From QIAW01 sp035487295 (GTDB taxonomy: Bacteria; Acidobacteriota; Terriglobia; Terriglobales; Acidobacteriaceae): DNA of 64,000 nt. The notes under the pieces are model-generated. The model saw only the letters and a list, made by a program, of their open reading frames with translations, was not told where the DNA came from and ran no database searches. The stretch spans positions 173,787 through 237,786 of the forward strand of contig DATHMH010000042.1 of NCBI GenBank assembly GCA_035487295.1. Reading direction: 5' to 3'. Numbering within the stretch: the first letter of the stretch is position 1; each line of letters opens with the position of its first letter. This document shows positions 44,611-52,938 of the stretch, piece by piece. The translations under genes and the position numbers were made by a program.

Positions 44611-44646
44611 CCAAAAGAAAAACGCACCTTTACATAAGGTGCGTTT
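44611..44646 (-). terminator. Terminator of the ribosomal protein operon
   Basis: On the minus strand, AAACGCACCTT (44646-44636), loop ATGTA, AAGGTGCGTTT (44630-44620) then TTCTTTTGG. An 11-base-pair stem with a U-rich tail, 46 bases after the rplQ stop. It ends the long S10-spc-alpha transcript. Confidence 0.93.
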
Positions 44647-44691
44647 GGAAAACATAAGCGGTTGAAACCAGTTTTGGTCAGGAACGAAGAC

Positions 44692-45195
44692 TTATTTTTC
44701 TTCTTTCTCTTTCTTCTCGTCGCCGGCGCCAGCTGCTTCGCCTTCTGCCGCGCTCTGTTCTTCCATTGCCTTTTTGGCTTCTTCGGCCTTCTTGGCGCGG
44801 GCTTCGGCGCGCTTTTCGCGCTTTTCCTGCTGGATCTTCTCCGAGCCGAGCAGCTCGATGTAAACGGTCTCGCCGCCATCGCCGCGGCGGAAGCCCTTGC
44901 GGATAATCCGCAGGCAGCCGCCTTCGCGGTCGCCGTAGCGCGGCGCAACCGTATCAAAGAGCCGGTCTACGGCTTCGCGAGTCATCAGAAAACCGGCGGC
45001 CAGCCGGCGAGCGGCCACATCGCCGCGCTTGCCCAGGGTAATCATTTTTTCCACGTGCGGGCGCATGGCTTTGGCTTTGGTGACGGTGGTTTCCAGCCGT
45101 TCCTGAAGAATGAGCGAGGTCACCAGGTTGCGCAAAAGCGCGCGGCGGTGGCTGGTGTTGCGGCCTAATTTCCATCCTGCTTTGAGATGACGCAT
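44692..45195 (-). CDS. rplQ: 50S ribosomal protein L17
   Basis: A 167-residue L17. The family core is MRHLKAGWKLGRNTSHRRAL read in parts (RHLKAGWKLGRN, RRALLRNLVTSLI) and YGDREGGCLRIIRKGFRRGDGGE. The C-terminal 40 residues are a Glu/Lys/Ala tail (EEAKKAMEEQSAAEGEAA) absent from the about 120-residue E. coli form. It ends the operon, directly after rpoA, and is followed by the terminator. Confidence 0.97.
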   Translation of the reverse strand: MRHLKAGWKLGRNTSHRRALLRNLVTSLILQERLETTVTKAKAMRPHVEKMITLGKRGDVAARRLAAGFLMTREAVDRLFDTVAPRYGDREGGCLRIIRKGFRRGDGGETVYIELLGSEKIQQEKREKRAEARAKKAEEAKKAMEEQSAAEGEAAGAGDEKKEKEEK

Positions 45196-45471
45196 GTTGT
45201 TTTCCTAATCTTTTAAATCAGTTTCGCAATCGAATTCGATCCCAGGGCCTAAAGAATTTTGTAGAGTACTTGAAGGGCGCCGTCCCTACGGGACTAACAG
45301 CTTTTTTCGCATACCCAGCGCTGGAAGCGCTGGGCTATAATGCGTCACCCCCTTCGGGGTTCTTCATCCTTCATGTGTCCAGAAAATTCGGCCTCACAGA
45401 ATTTAAAGTAATTTAAGCACTCAGCATTCGCGCTTGGGCTGAATGCTGAGTGCTGACTGCTGAATGCTTCT
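45196..45471. repeat. Spacer repeats between rplQ and rpoA
   Basis: Contains the hairpin CCCAGCGCT-GGA-AGCGCTGGG (45314-45334), a CGCCGTCCCTACGGGACTAA motif and, at 45417-45470, an inverted pair of CACTCAGCATTC and GAATGCTGAGTGCTGA. These belong to spacer families seen elsewhere in the window. No gene. Confidence 0.7.
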
Positions 45472-46497
45472 TTACTCTTCATCCCCAATTTGCACCGGCA
45501 CAGCCTGCTGCGCTGCCGGATTGGGAACCGCGTTGCCGTTCTCATCGATCCTCATACCCAGGCTGAGGCCCATGTTCGAGAGAATTTCTTTGATCTCGTT
45601 CAGGGACTTGCGGCCAAAGTTCTTGGTCTTGAGCATCTCGTTCTCGGTCTTCTGAACCAGCTCGCCGATGGTCTGGATATTGGCGTTCTTCAGGCAGTTG
45701 TAGCTGCGCACGGAAAGCTCAAGCTCTTCCACCGAGCGATTCAGGTTTTCATTGCGGATCTCGGGCTTGCGGTCGTCACCGGAGGTGGCGGCTTCAAGCT
45801 CTTCCTCAAAGTTGATGAAGATATTCATGTGGTCTTTGAGCAGCTTGGCAGCCAGGCCGATGGCGTCGACCGCCTTCACCGATCCGTTGGTCCAGACTTC
45901 GAGGGTAAGTTTGTCGTAATCGGTAATCTGCCCCAGACGCGCCGCTTCCACGGTGTAATTACACTTGCGCACCGGGGAGTGCACGGAATCTATGGGAATG
46001 AATCCGATTCCCAGGTCCTCTTCGAAGTTCTTGTCTGCGGAAACGTAACCACGCCCGCGCTTGAGGCGCATTTCCATCTCAATGCGCCCGCCTTCGCTGA
46101 CGGTAGCGACGTACATATCTTTGTCGAGAATCTCGACGTCTCCGTCGGCTTCGATCATGCCGCTGGTTACGACTCCAGGCTGATCCACCTTAAGGTAGAT
46201 TGCCTTTGGCCCTTCACCGTTCAGCTTAAACGGAATCTGCTTCAGGTTGAGGATGATATCGGTCGCGTCCTCGACCACGCCGGGAATCGATTGAAACTCG
46301 TGCAGCACGCCTTCAATCTTGACCGCGGTCACGGCTGCGCCCTCGATTGAGGAAAGCAGCACGCGGCGCAGCGCGTTGCCGATGGTGGTGCCAAATCCGC
46401 GCTCAAAGGGCTGGGCCCAGAAGCGTCCGTATTTGTCGGTTAGACTGTCGGTATCAACCGAAAGTCTCTTGGGTTTTTGAAAGCCTTTCCAAAGCAT
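45472..46497 (-). CDS. rpoA: RNA polymerase alpha subunit
   Basis: A 341-residue alpha subunit. N-domain (LSVDTDSLTDKYGRFWAQP, PFERGFGTTIGNALRRVLLS) for assembly, C-domain with helix-hairpin-helix (LNRSVEELELSVRSYNCLKN, IQTIGELVQKTE, LKTKNFGRKSLNEIKEIL) for UP-element binding. I chose ATG 46497 (MLWKGFQKPKRL) because GGAG lies six bases upstream and the family starts there; the frame also has an ATG at 46509. Alpha operon position between rpsD and rplQ. Confidence 0.97.
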   Translation of the reverse strand: MLWKGFQKPKRLSVDTDSLTDKYGRFWAQPFERGFGTTIGNALRRVLLSSIEGAAVTAVKIEGVLHEFQSIPGVVEDATDIILNLKQIPFKLNGEGPKAIYLKVDQPGVVTSGMIEADGDVEILDKDMYVATVSEGGRIEMEMRLKRGRGYVSADKNFEEDLGIGFIPIDSVHSPVRKCNYTVEAARLGQITDYDKLTLEVWTNGSVKAVDAIGLAAKLLKDHMNIFINFEEELEAATSGDDRKPEIRNENLNRSVEELELSVRSYNCLKNANIQTIGELVQKTENEMLKTKNFGRKSLNEIKEILSNMGLSLGMRIDENGNAVPNPAAQQAVPVQIGDEE

Positions 46498-46835
46498 TAC
46501 CTTCTCCATGTTTCATAGTCTCGGCCATTCCGCGCGGGATGCCATCTCGCCAAGGCCCTAGGCGAGTGAAAAAGCATCCAGGCTGTTCTGGCCCGAAACC
46601 GGGCCTTGCATGTTTTCGGGAATCTTCCCCCCAAAACAAATCTTAGGTTGATTGCATAAATTTTCGGATTTGTACGTGACCTCAGGGGCTAAAGCCCGAA
46701 TTTCAGAGGCCTAAGCGGCACGGCTGAAGCCGTGCCCTGACATTTCTTCAAGCCCACTTTTCTTTCACAGGCTCGGAAGCCATGCCCTTCCGAAAACAAT
46801 TTATGCAAGCAGTCTTATGCAACCAGTTTCTACAC
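46498..46835. repeat. Spacer between rpoA and rpsD with hairpin repeats
   Basis: Holds GGCACGGC-TGAA-GCCGTGCC (46717-46736) next to GGGGCTAAAGCCCG, and GGCCCG-AAAC-CGGGCC (near 46595-46610). These are short perfect hairpins of the type common between acidobacterial genes. No open frame of coding character. Confidence 0.65.
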
Positions 46836-47465
46836 TTACTTCGAATACAATTCCACGATCAACTGCTCATTGATCGGGATGTTAATGTCTTCGCGTTTTG
46901 GAATCGCCAGCATGCGTCCCTTGAAGTTATCGCGATCGATTTCCAGCCATGCCGGCGCCGGCTGATGGCTGGTAAATTCCTTCGCCTGCTCCAGCATGAC
47001 CAGCTTGCGGCTGTTCTCGCGAATCGTGATCTCTTCGCCAGGACTGACCTCGAAGGAGGGAATATTCACCTTCCTTCCGTTCACGGCAATGTGCCCGTGC
47101 CGCACCAGTTGGCGGGCCTGGCGGCGTGAGAGCGCGAAGCCCAGGCGCTGCACAACGGTATCCAGACGGCGCTCCAGCTGTTGCAGCAGGGCTTCGCCGG
47201 TAACACCCTTGGTGCGGGCGGCCTTTTCAAAATAGTTGCGGAACTGTTTTTCCAGCGTGAAGTACATGCGCTTGGCCTTCTGCTTCTCGCGCAGTTGCAG
47301 GCCGTAGCCCACCACTTTGGCCTTGCGGTCTTTGCCATGCTGGCCCGGGGCAAAGTTGCGCTTTTCCACCGGACACTTCTCGCTGAAGCACTTGGGACCT
47401 TTGAGGAATAATTTCATGCCTTCGCGCCGGCAAAGGCGGCATACTGGACCAGTATAACGAGCCAT
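46836..47465 (-). CDS. rpsD: 30S ribosomal protein S4
   Basis: A 209-residue S4, which nucleates 30S assembly and can act as a translational repressor of the alpha operon. It has the zinc-binding Cys set (VCRLCRREG, KCFSEKC) and the S4 RNA-binding domain (RRLDTVVQRLGFALSRRQAR, VRHGHIAVNGRKVNIPSF in parts). Zn-containing form. Good RBS AGGAG five bases before ATG 47465. Confidence 0.97.
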   Translation of the reverse strand: MARYTGPVCRLCRREGMKLFLKGPKCFSEKCPVEKRNFAPGQHGKDRKAKVVGYGLQLREKQKAKRMYFTLEKQFRNYFEKAARTKGVTGEALLQQLERRLDTVVQRLGFALSRRQARQLVRHGHIAVNGRKVNIPSFEVSPGEEITIRENSRKLVMLEQAKEFTSHQPAPAWLEIDRDNFKGRMLAIPKREDINIPINEQLIVELYSK

Positions 47466-47640
47466 TTTTTCTCCTGTTTCGGGTTATGGATCGGTTTACA
47501 GGATGGCGTCCCTTCTTCCCGATCAAAAAATTGATTCATTGGGTGATCGGGTCATTGAGTCATTGAACTCTTGAACCCGTATCGGTCATTTGAATCAATC
47601 ACCCGATGACTCAATGACCCAATCAAAAACTACGTCGTGC
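47466..47640. repeat. GGGTCATTG-family inverted repeat in the rpsK-rpsD spacer
   Basis: GATTCATTGGGTGATCGGGT and CATTGAGTCATTG on the left, CACCCGATGACTCAATGACC on the right, form an imperfect palindrome of about 100 bases (47530-47628). On the mRNA it would be a hairpin between two ribosomal cistrons. Confidence 0.85.
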
Positions 47641-48078
47641 TTACACTCGTCTTCTTTTTGGCGGCCGGCATCCATTGTGTGGAATCGGCGTCACGTCGCG
47701 GATGGAGCGAACCTCGAGACCAGCTGCCCCCAGAGCACGGATGGCTGATTCGCGTCCTGACCCCGGTCCGCTCACGCGCACATCAACGCTGCGCATACCG
47801 TGGTCGCGGGCCAGGTTGGCGGCGTTCATGGCCGCCTGCTGGGCCGCGAACGGAGTGCCTTTGCGCGACCCGCGGAAGCCGAGCGAGCCTGAACTCTTCC
47901 AGGAAACCACGCGCCCTTCCAGGTCGGCAATCGTCACCAGCGTATTGTTGAACGACGCCTGTACGTAAACAATGCCGTGGGGAACGTGTTTGCGTTCCTT
48001 TTTCTTGAACTGCTTCTTCTTGCCTTTTTTATCCGGCGCCGCCGCGCCGGCGGTTGTTGCTGCTGCTGGTTTTGCCAT
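47641..48078 (-). CDS. rpsK: 30S ribosomal protein S11
   Basis: A 145-residue S11 of the platform. Core: HGIVYVQASFNNTLVTIADL, GSLGFRGSRKGTPFAAQQAA, ALGAAGLEVRSIRDVTPIPH and the basic end NGCRPPKRRRV. The first about 28 residues (AAATTAGAAAPDKKGKKKQF) are an Ala/Lys extension compared with E. coli. RBS AGGGAA upstream. Alpha operon. Confidence 0.97.
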   Translation of the reverse strand: MAKPAAATTAGAAAPDKKGKKKQFKKKERKHVPHGIVYVQASFNNTLVTIADLEGRVVSWKSSGSLGFRGSRKGTPFAAQQAAMNAANLARDHGMRSVDVRVSGPGSGRESAIRALGAAGLEVRSIRDVTPIPHNGCRPPKRRRV

Positions 48079-48242
48079 TGTTTGTTCCCTAAAAAAGTCT
48101 GTATTCTCTAGCTCTCAACTTAATCTCAGAGCACCCCATCTTGTTTGCTCAGCTTCTAGCTCCTAGCTACTAGCTGTTTCTGGATGTGCAAGATGCGCGC
48201 ATTTTCTACGCCTAAGCACAGCTAGAAGCTAATAGCTAGCGG
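48079..48242. repeat. CTAGC-rich nested hairpin in the rpsM-rpsK spacer
   Basis: CTAGCTCCTAGCTACTAGCT and GTTTCTGGATGTGCAAGATG on the left meet GCGCATTTTCTACG and CACAGCTAGAAGCTAATAGC on the right. It is a member of a family with copies at 48968-49071, 59150-59237, 59773-59875 and 61194-61284. Confidence 0.85.
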
Positions 48243-48629
48243 CTATGTCTTTGCCGCTGTCTTCTTCTTGTTCGCCACGGTTCCCTTGCGCGGGCCTTTG
48301 CGGGTGCGCGCGTTGGTGTGCGTGCGCTGGCCGCGGACCGGCAGGTTGCGGCGATGGCGTCCACCGCGGTAAGAACCGATTTCGATGAGCCGCTTGATGT
48401 TCATCGAGATGTCTTTGCGCAGATCGCCCTCGACCCCGCCTTCGGCTTCAATCGTCTGGCGGATGCGGTTGACCTCGTCTTCGTTCAGGTCTTGCACTTT
48501 CTTGACCGGCTCTACTTTGGCGGTCGACAGAATGCGGTCTGACCGGGGAATGCCAATCCCATAAATGTAGGTCAGCGCGATGCGTACATGTTTGTTGCGC
48601 GGAAGATCCACGCCTGCTATGCGAGCCAT
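48243..48629 (-). CDS. rpsM: 30S ribosomal protein S13
   Basis: A 128-residue S13 of the 30S head. Core: MARIAGVDLPRNKHVRIALTY in parts, YIYGIGIPRSDRIL, IEIGSYRGGRHRRNLPVRGQ and RTHTNARTRKGPRKG. C-terminal Lys/Ala tail reaches the A- and P-site tRNA. Start ATG at 48629. Confidence 0.97.
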   Translation of the reverse strand: MARIAGVDLPRNKHVRIALTYIYGIGIPRSDRILSTAKVEPVKKVQDLNEDEVNRIRQTIEAEGGVEGDLRKDISMNIKRLIEIGSYRGGRHRRNLPVRGQRTHTNARTRKGPRKGTVANKKKTAAKT

Positions 48630-48702
48630 GTTTTACCTCTTCAATATCGTTTCGGGCCTGACGTATTCGGCCCTGTTTAATAGTCCGGCAGAACCCTACA
48701 AT

Positions 48703-48784
48703 TGATTCATTGGGTCATTGAGTCATTTGGTCATTGAAAGGCTTTTGCAATGATTCAATGATCCCATGAATCAATGACTCAATT
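48703..48784. repeat. GGGTCATTG-family repeat in the rpmJ-rpsM spacer
   Basis: GATTCATTGGGTCATTGAGT on the left and CAATGATTCAATGATCCCAT on the right form an imperfect palindrome of 82 bases, adjacent to the rpmJ stop codon. Confidence 0.85.
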
Positions 48785-48787
48785 CCA

Positions 48788-48901
48788 TCATCCTTGCCGT
48801 TGTTTGTGCTTTGAGTTCTCGCAGATCACCCGCACCACCCCGCGGCGGTGGATGATCTTGCACTTATCGCAAATCTTTTTAACCGAAGCCCGTACCTTCA
48901 T
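48788..48901 (-). CDS. rpmJ: 50S ribosomal protein L36
   Basis: A 37-residue protein on the minus strand, read by eye as MKVRASVKKICDKCKIIHRR followed by GVVRVICENSKHKQRQG. The Cys-X2-Cys, Cys-X4-His pattern is the zinc site of the C+ form of L36. It is the usual gene between infA and rpsM and was found because the operon order demands it. Too short for most automated calls. Confidence 0.96.
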   Translation of the reverse strand: MKVRASVKKICDKCKIIHRRGVVRVICENSKHKQRQG

Positions 48902-48967
48902 AATTCGTTTCCTAAAGCCTTGTAGTCTCTAAGTTCTAAACTTCTTTGAGCGATCCATCTTTCTCGC

Positions 48968-49062
48968 TTAGCCTCTAGCTCTCAGCCACTAGCTGTTTCT
49001 GGGCGTGTAAGATGCAAAGCATTTTCGACGCCCACAAACAGATAGAAGCTAGCGGCCAGCAG
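48968..49062. repeat. CTAGC-rich nested hairpin in the infA-rpmJ spacer
   Basis: TAGCCTCTAGCTCTCAGCCA and CTAGCTGTTTCTGGGCGTGT on the left, CGCCCACAAACAGATAGAAG and CTAGCGGCCAGCAGCTATTT on the right. It resembles the copy at 48079-48242 also in its flanking bases, suggesting duplication of one repeat with its surroundings. The right end runs into the infA stop region. Confidence 0.85.
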
Positions 49063-49284
49063 CTATTTATACCGATACACAATCCGCCCGCGGCTGAGGT
49101 CATAGGGAGAAAGCTCCACTGCAACCTTGTCGCCGGGCAGAATGCGTATGAAGTTCTTGCGCATGCGTCCGGAAACATGGGCCAACACCTGGTGTTTGTT
49201 GGTATCGAGCTCCACCCGGAACATGGCATTGGGCAGCGGCTCCAGGACCGTTGCCATCACTTCAATCGCGTCTTCTTTACTCAA
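49063..49284 (-). CDS. infA: Translation initiation factor IF-1
   Basis: A 73-residue IF-1, an OB-fold protein that binds the 30S A site. Core: EDAIEVMATVLEPLPNAMFR, VLAHVSGRMRKNFIRILPGD and RGRIVYRYK. It starts with TTG at 49284 and has a poor ribosome binding site, which would reduce its translation relative to neighbours. Usual spc position after map. Confidence 0.96.
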   Translation of the reverse strand: MSKEDAIEVMATVLEPLPNAMFRVELDTNKHQVLAHVSGRMRKNFIRILPGDKVAVELSPYDLSRGRIVYRYK

Positions 49285-49339
49285 TAGTTTCTAGCCTTAC
49301 TTTTTATTTTTAGATTCGCAGCCCGCGCTGGAACCTTAA

Positions 49340-50086
49340 TTATGCCGTTAAAATCAGCGGGCCATTCTTGGTGACCGCCACGCTGTGTTCAAAATGAGCG
49401 CTGTAGCTGCCGTCTTCGGTAACCACCGTCCAATGATTAGGCAGCGTCTTTGTGCCCGACTTGCCGATATTCACCATGGGCTCAATCGCCAGCACCATGC
49501 CTTCCAGCAGCGTTTGCCCGTGCCCCTTGCGTCCGTAGTTCGGGACTTGCGGCTCTTCATGCAAGCGCTTGCCGATGCCGTGTCCTACGAGGTCGCGCAC
49601 CACGCTGAAGCCGTTGGCTTCCACAAACTGCTGTACGGCGGCCCCAATGTGGCCCACCGTGTTCCCGATCCGGACGGCATCGATGGCATGGCGCAACGAT
49701 TCCCGGGTAACATCCAGCAACTTCTGCAGCTCCGGCCTGATTTCCCCTACCGCCACCGTGACCGCGGAATCGGTGTAATAGCCATCTAGCACCACACCGC
49801 AATCAATCGAAATCTCGTCGCCCGCCTTCAGGATGCAATCTTCCGACGGGATGCCGTGCACAACCTCGTTGTTCACCGAGGTGCACAGCACGCAAGGATA
49901 ATTCTGGTATCCCTTGAAAGCCGATTGCGCGCCCAGCTCCCTGATCTTCTTTTCCGCCGCCCGCTCCAGATCCATCGTGCTCACGCCCGCCGCCACCAAA
50001 GCGCTCACATGGTCGAGCACCTGGTGCAGGATATGCCCTGAGCGGCCCATCTTTTCCAGCTCCGCAGGTGACTTACAAACGATCAT
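49340..50086 (-). CDS. map: Methionine aminopeptidase, type I
   Basis: A 248-residue MetAP that removes the initiator Met from nascent proteins. M24A fold with metal ligands in ISIDCGVVLDGYYTDSAVT (two Asp), GHGIGKRLHEEPQVPNYG (His), LAIEPMVNIG (Glu) and TVVTEDGSYSAHFEHSVAV (Glu). The ATG at 50086 starts MIVCKSPAELEKM, matching the family; a TTG two codons earlier is less likely. It overlaps the end of adk by 14 bases, so translation is coupled. SecY-adk-map order as usual. Confidence 0.96.
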   Translation of the reverse strand: MIVCKSPAELEKMGRSGHILHQVLDHVSALVAAGVSTMDLERAAEKKIRELGAQSAFKGYQNYPCVLCTSVNNEVVHGIPSEDCILKAGDEISIDCGVVLDGYYTDSAVTVAVGEIRPELQKLLDVTRESLRHAIDAVRIGNTVGHIGAAVQQFVEANGFSVVRDLVGHGIGKRLHEEPQVPNYGRKGHGQTLLEGMVLAIEPMVNIGKSGTKTLPNHWTVVTEDGSYSAHFEHSVAVTKNGPLILTA

Positions 50087-50837
50087 GCTCAACGGCCCTG
50101 AGGACCTCTGCCGTCACCTCTTCTACATTGCGGTCGCCGTCAATTTCATGCAAACGGCCGGTTTGCCGATAGTACGGCACCAGCGAAAGCGTCTGGTTTT
50201 CATATTCCTTCAGACGTTTCGAAATGACTTCTTCCGAATCATCTTTGCGGGTTATGAGCTTGCTTCCGCAAATATCGCATGTATCTGGAACACGCGGAGG
50301 TTGGAAGTAAATATTATAAATAGTTCCGTCGACAGGACACATACGGCGCCCGGTCAGACGCCGCCATAGTTGATTATACTCAACCACAATACTCACCACA
50401 ACCACCGGAGGCCATTGTGCGCCTGCTGCCTGCTGTACGCTCGGCGCCAGGCCACATTTTCTTGCCAGAAAATCGTCCAACCACTGGGCCTGGGCAACGG
50501 TGCGCGGAAAGCCATCCAGAATAAACCCGCGGACACAATCCTGCTCCGCCAGCCGCGCCGCTACCATGGCGCAAACCAGGTCGTCAGGCACCAGCTGGCC
50601 GCAGTCCATCAGGACAGCGGCTTTTTTCCCCAACTCGGTGCCCCGGGCGCGGTTTTCGCGCAGAAGATCGCCGGTGGAAATCTGCGGAATGCCATAGCGG
50701 GCCACCATGGCTTTAGCCTGGGTCCCTTTGCCCGCCCCCGGAGGCCCCAGCAGGATCACAGGACCGATGTTGCGCGTCTTCAATCCCGGAACCTTCCTCA
50801 AATCCGCGGCTTCGCTGGCTTTGGTGTCCGCAGCCAT
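50073..50837 (-). CDS. adk: Adenylate kinase
   Basis: A 254-residue adenylate kinase. P-loop GPPGAGKGTQAKAMV, NMP region ISTGDLLRENRARGTELGKK, FILDGFPRTVAQA and the lid with RRLTGRRMCPVDG and CDICGSKLITRKDDSEEVI. The lid has Cys-X2-Asp followed by Cys-X2-Cys, a zinc-binding lid with a CDCC ligand set. A 25-residue N-terminal extension (AADTKASEAADLRKVPGLKT) precedes the P-loop strand. The ATG at 50837 shares a base with the secY stop (TAATG), showing coupling. Confidence 0.96.
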   Translation of the reverse strand: MAADTKASEAADLRKVPGLKTRNIGPVILLGPPGAGKGTQAKAMVARYGIPQISTGDLLRENRARGTELGKKAAVLMDCGQLVPDDLVCAMVAARLAEQDCVRGFILDGFPRTVAQAQWLDDFLARKCGLAPSVQQAAGAQWPPVVVVSIVVEYNQLWRRLTGRRMCPVDGTIYNIYFQPPRVPDTCDICGSKLITRKDDSEEVISKRLKEYENQTLSLVPYYRQTGRLHEIDGDRNVEEVTAEVLRAVEHDRL

Positions 50838-52234
50838 TACCACAACTTGCGCCCCTTGACGCGGGTATTCCGCGAAAAGCCTTCGTAATGGCGCATGATC
50901 AACTGCGATTCAATCTGGTTGACCGTATCCATGGCGACGCCAACCACGATCAGCAACGACGTGCCGCCGAAGTAGAAGTTTACGTTCAACCCATTGAGAA
51001 TCCACGCGGGAAAGTTGTCGAACCAGTGGCCGATCAACGGGGTGTGCTGCAGGTGGATGCCGCTGATCATCCACTCGGGAATCAGCGAAATAATGATCAG
51101 GTACAGGGCGCCCACCAGCGTGATGCGCGTCAGGATCTCGTTGATGTAGTCAGCGGTACGCCGGCCCGGCCTGATTCCCGGGATGAAGCCGCCATACTTG
51201 CGCATGTTGTCGGCAACATCGGTGGGATTAAAAACGATGGAAACGTAAAAGTAGGCAAAGAAGATAATGCCCAGGGCGTACAGCAGCGTGTACACGGGCT
51301 CGCCCCAGCGTAATGCATCCAGCACTCCCTTGAAATAGCGGTTGTTCTGCAGCACGGTCCCGAAGACCATTGCCGGAAAAGTCAGAATCGACGATGCAAA
51401 AATCACGGGCATCACCCCGCCGGCGTTGACCCGCAAGGGAAGGTGCTGGTACTGGCCGCCCACTACTTTTCGTCCCACAACCCGGCGGGCATATTGCACG
51501 GTGATGCGGCGCTCACTGCGTTCAACATAAACGATGAACGCCACCACCCCGACCATCAGGAGAACCAGCAGTGCGAGAGCAATCGGGGTAAAAGCGCCTC
51601 CCATGCCGCCGGTTTGCGCCTTGGCCCACAAATCGGCAACGCCGCGCGGCAGGCCGGAGACAATGCCGGCAAAAATCAGCAGAGACATGCCGTTACCCAC
51701 GCCGCGCTCGGTGATCTGCTCACCCAGCCACATGATAAAGACCGAGCCCGCCGTCAGGGTCAGCATGGCCCTCAGCAAAAAGCCGGTGCCAGGATCGATG
51801 ACGAGCTGAATGTCGCCATGGCTTTGCCGCATCAACTCCCAGCCGATGCCCAGCGACTGCAACGCCGAGAGCACAACGGTAAGATAACGCGTCCACTGCG
51901 TGATCTTTTTGCGTCCCAGTTCACCTTCTTTTTGCAGCTTGGCCAGCGGCTCATACACGACTGTGAGCAACTGCAGAATAATGGACGCCGTGATGTAAGG
52001 CATGATGCCCAGGGCAAAAATGGTCAGACGCTTCAGGTTGCCGCCGCTGAACAGATCAACAAAGCCCAGAAGTCCGCCGCGGTTCTGCTCAAAAATCTGC
52101 TGCAGAGCGTCGGCATTGATGCCGGGCGTGGGGATGTGCCCCCCCAGCCGGTAAACCGCCAGCATGGCCAGGGTGAACAGCACACGCTTGCGCAGGTCAG
52201 GAACGCGAAAGATATTGGTCAGCTTCTCAAACAT
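50837..52234 (-). CDS. secY: Protein translocase subunit SecY
   Basis: A 465-residue SecY with ten membrane spans. Core: FTLAMLAVYRLGGHIPTPGI, the plug region, SLLIFAGIVSGLPRG, VYVERSERRITVQYARRV and the C-terminal YEGFSRNTRVKGRKLW. Forms the protein-conducting channel with SecE/G. It follows rplO directly (stop and start adjacent) and overlaps adk by one base. Confidence 0.97.
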   Translation of the reverse strand: MFEKLTNIFRVPDLRKRVLFTLAMLAVYRLGGHIPTPGINADALQQIFEQNRGGLLGFVDLFSGGNLKRLTIFALGIMPYITASIILQLLTVVYEPLAKLQKEGELGRKKITQWTRYLTVVLSALQSLGIGWELMRQSHGDIQLVIDPGTGFLLRAMLTLTAGSVFIMWLGEQITERGVGNGMSLLIFAGIVSGLPRGVADLWAKAQTGGMGGAFTPIALALLVLLMVGVVAFIVYVERSERRITVQYARRVVGRKVVGGQYQHLPLRVNAGGVMPVIFASSILTFPAMVFGTVLQNNRYFKGVLDALRWGEPVYTLLYALGIIFFAYFYVSIVFNPTDVADNMRKYGGFIPGIRPGRRTADYINEILTRITLVGALYLIIISLIPEWMISGIHLQHTPLIGHWFDNFPAWILNGLNVNFYFGGTSLLIVVGVAMDTVNQIESQLIMRHYEGFSRNTRVKGRKLW

Positions 52235-52672
52235 TTACTGCAAGACCTCGGCTTTGCCGCCGGCTTTGGTGATCTTCTCCTGCGCCGACTTGGAAAACTT
52301 GTGAGCGTGAACGGTGATGGCGCTCTTCAGTTCGCCATCCCCAAGAATCTTGATGCGATCGTTCTTTCCGGCGAGGCGCGCTTTGTGCAACACCTCAGGC
52401 GTAATGGTCTTCTCGCCCAACTCTACCAAGCGATCCAGGTTCACCACCGCGAACTCTTTGCGGAAGATGTTGGTAAATCCGCGCTTGGGCAGGCGGCGGT
52501 GCAATGGCATCTGTCCGCCTTCAAAGCCGCGGATCATGCGCGAACCGGAGCGCGAACGCTGCCCTTTATGGCCGCGGGTAGAGGTCTTGCCCATGCCGCT
52601 GCCCATGCCCCGGCCTACGCGTTTGCGGTTTGCTGTTGCCCCCTTGGGAGGCCGTAATGTCGAAAGGTTCAT
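52235..52672 (-). CDS. rplO: 50S ribosomal protein L15
   Basis: A 145-residue L15. Gly-rich basic N-terminus (RKRVGRGMGSGMGKTSTRGH, GQRSRSGSRMIRGFEGGQMP) and the C-domain LHKARLAGKNDRIKIL, TVHAHKFSKSAQEKI. Directly before secY with no gap, as in spc operons. Confidence 0.97.
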   Translation of the reverse strand: MNLSTLRPPKGATANRKRVGRGMGSGMGKTSTRGHKGQRSRSGSRMIRGFEGGQMPLHRRLPKRGFTNIFRKEFAVVNLDRLVELGEKTITPEVLHKARLAGKNDRIKILGDGELKSAITVHAHKFSKSAQEKITKAGGKAEVLQ

Positions 52673-52733
52673 AGCAATCTCTTAATTCTATTCTTGCAGA
52701 GACGCAGCAGGCTACGTCTGTGCACAAAATCTT

Positions 52734-52937
52734 CTAGGCCACGATCTTTACCAGATGCGGCACCTTCTGCACCATGCCGCGGATGGAGGGCGAATCCTCG
52801 CGCTCCACGACCTGGTTGAGCTTGGTGAAGCCCAGGCCCTTGATCACCTTCTTGTGCTTCACCGGCGCAGCAATGGCGGAACGAAACCACTGGATCTTGA
52901 TTTTTCCCGGCGTCTGTTTTGACTTGGCTGCCGTCAT
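52734..52937 (-). CDS. rpmD: 50S ribosomal protein L30
   Basis: A 67-residue L30. Core: IKIQWFRSAIAAPVKHKKVI, KGLGFTKLNQVVEREDSPSI and RGMVQKVPHLVKIV. A ten-residue basic N-extension (MTAAKSKQTPG) precedes it. ATG at 52937 is one base after the rpsE stop; the longer frame overlaps rpsE and is not used. Confidence 0.96.
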   Translation of the reverse strand: MTAAKSKQTPGKIKIQWFRSAIAAPVKHKKVIKGLGFTKLNQVVEREDSPSIRGMVQKVPHLVKIVA

Positions 52938-52938
52938 A

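Noticed and set aside
51443..52657. 404-codon plus-strand frame
   Set aside because: Lies opposite secY and rplO, which are certain; Gln/His/Arg-rich composition typical of a shadow frame.
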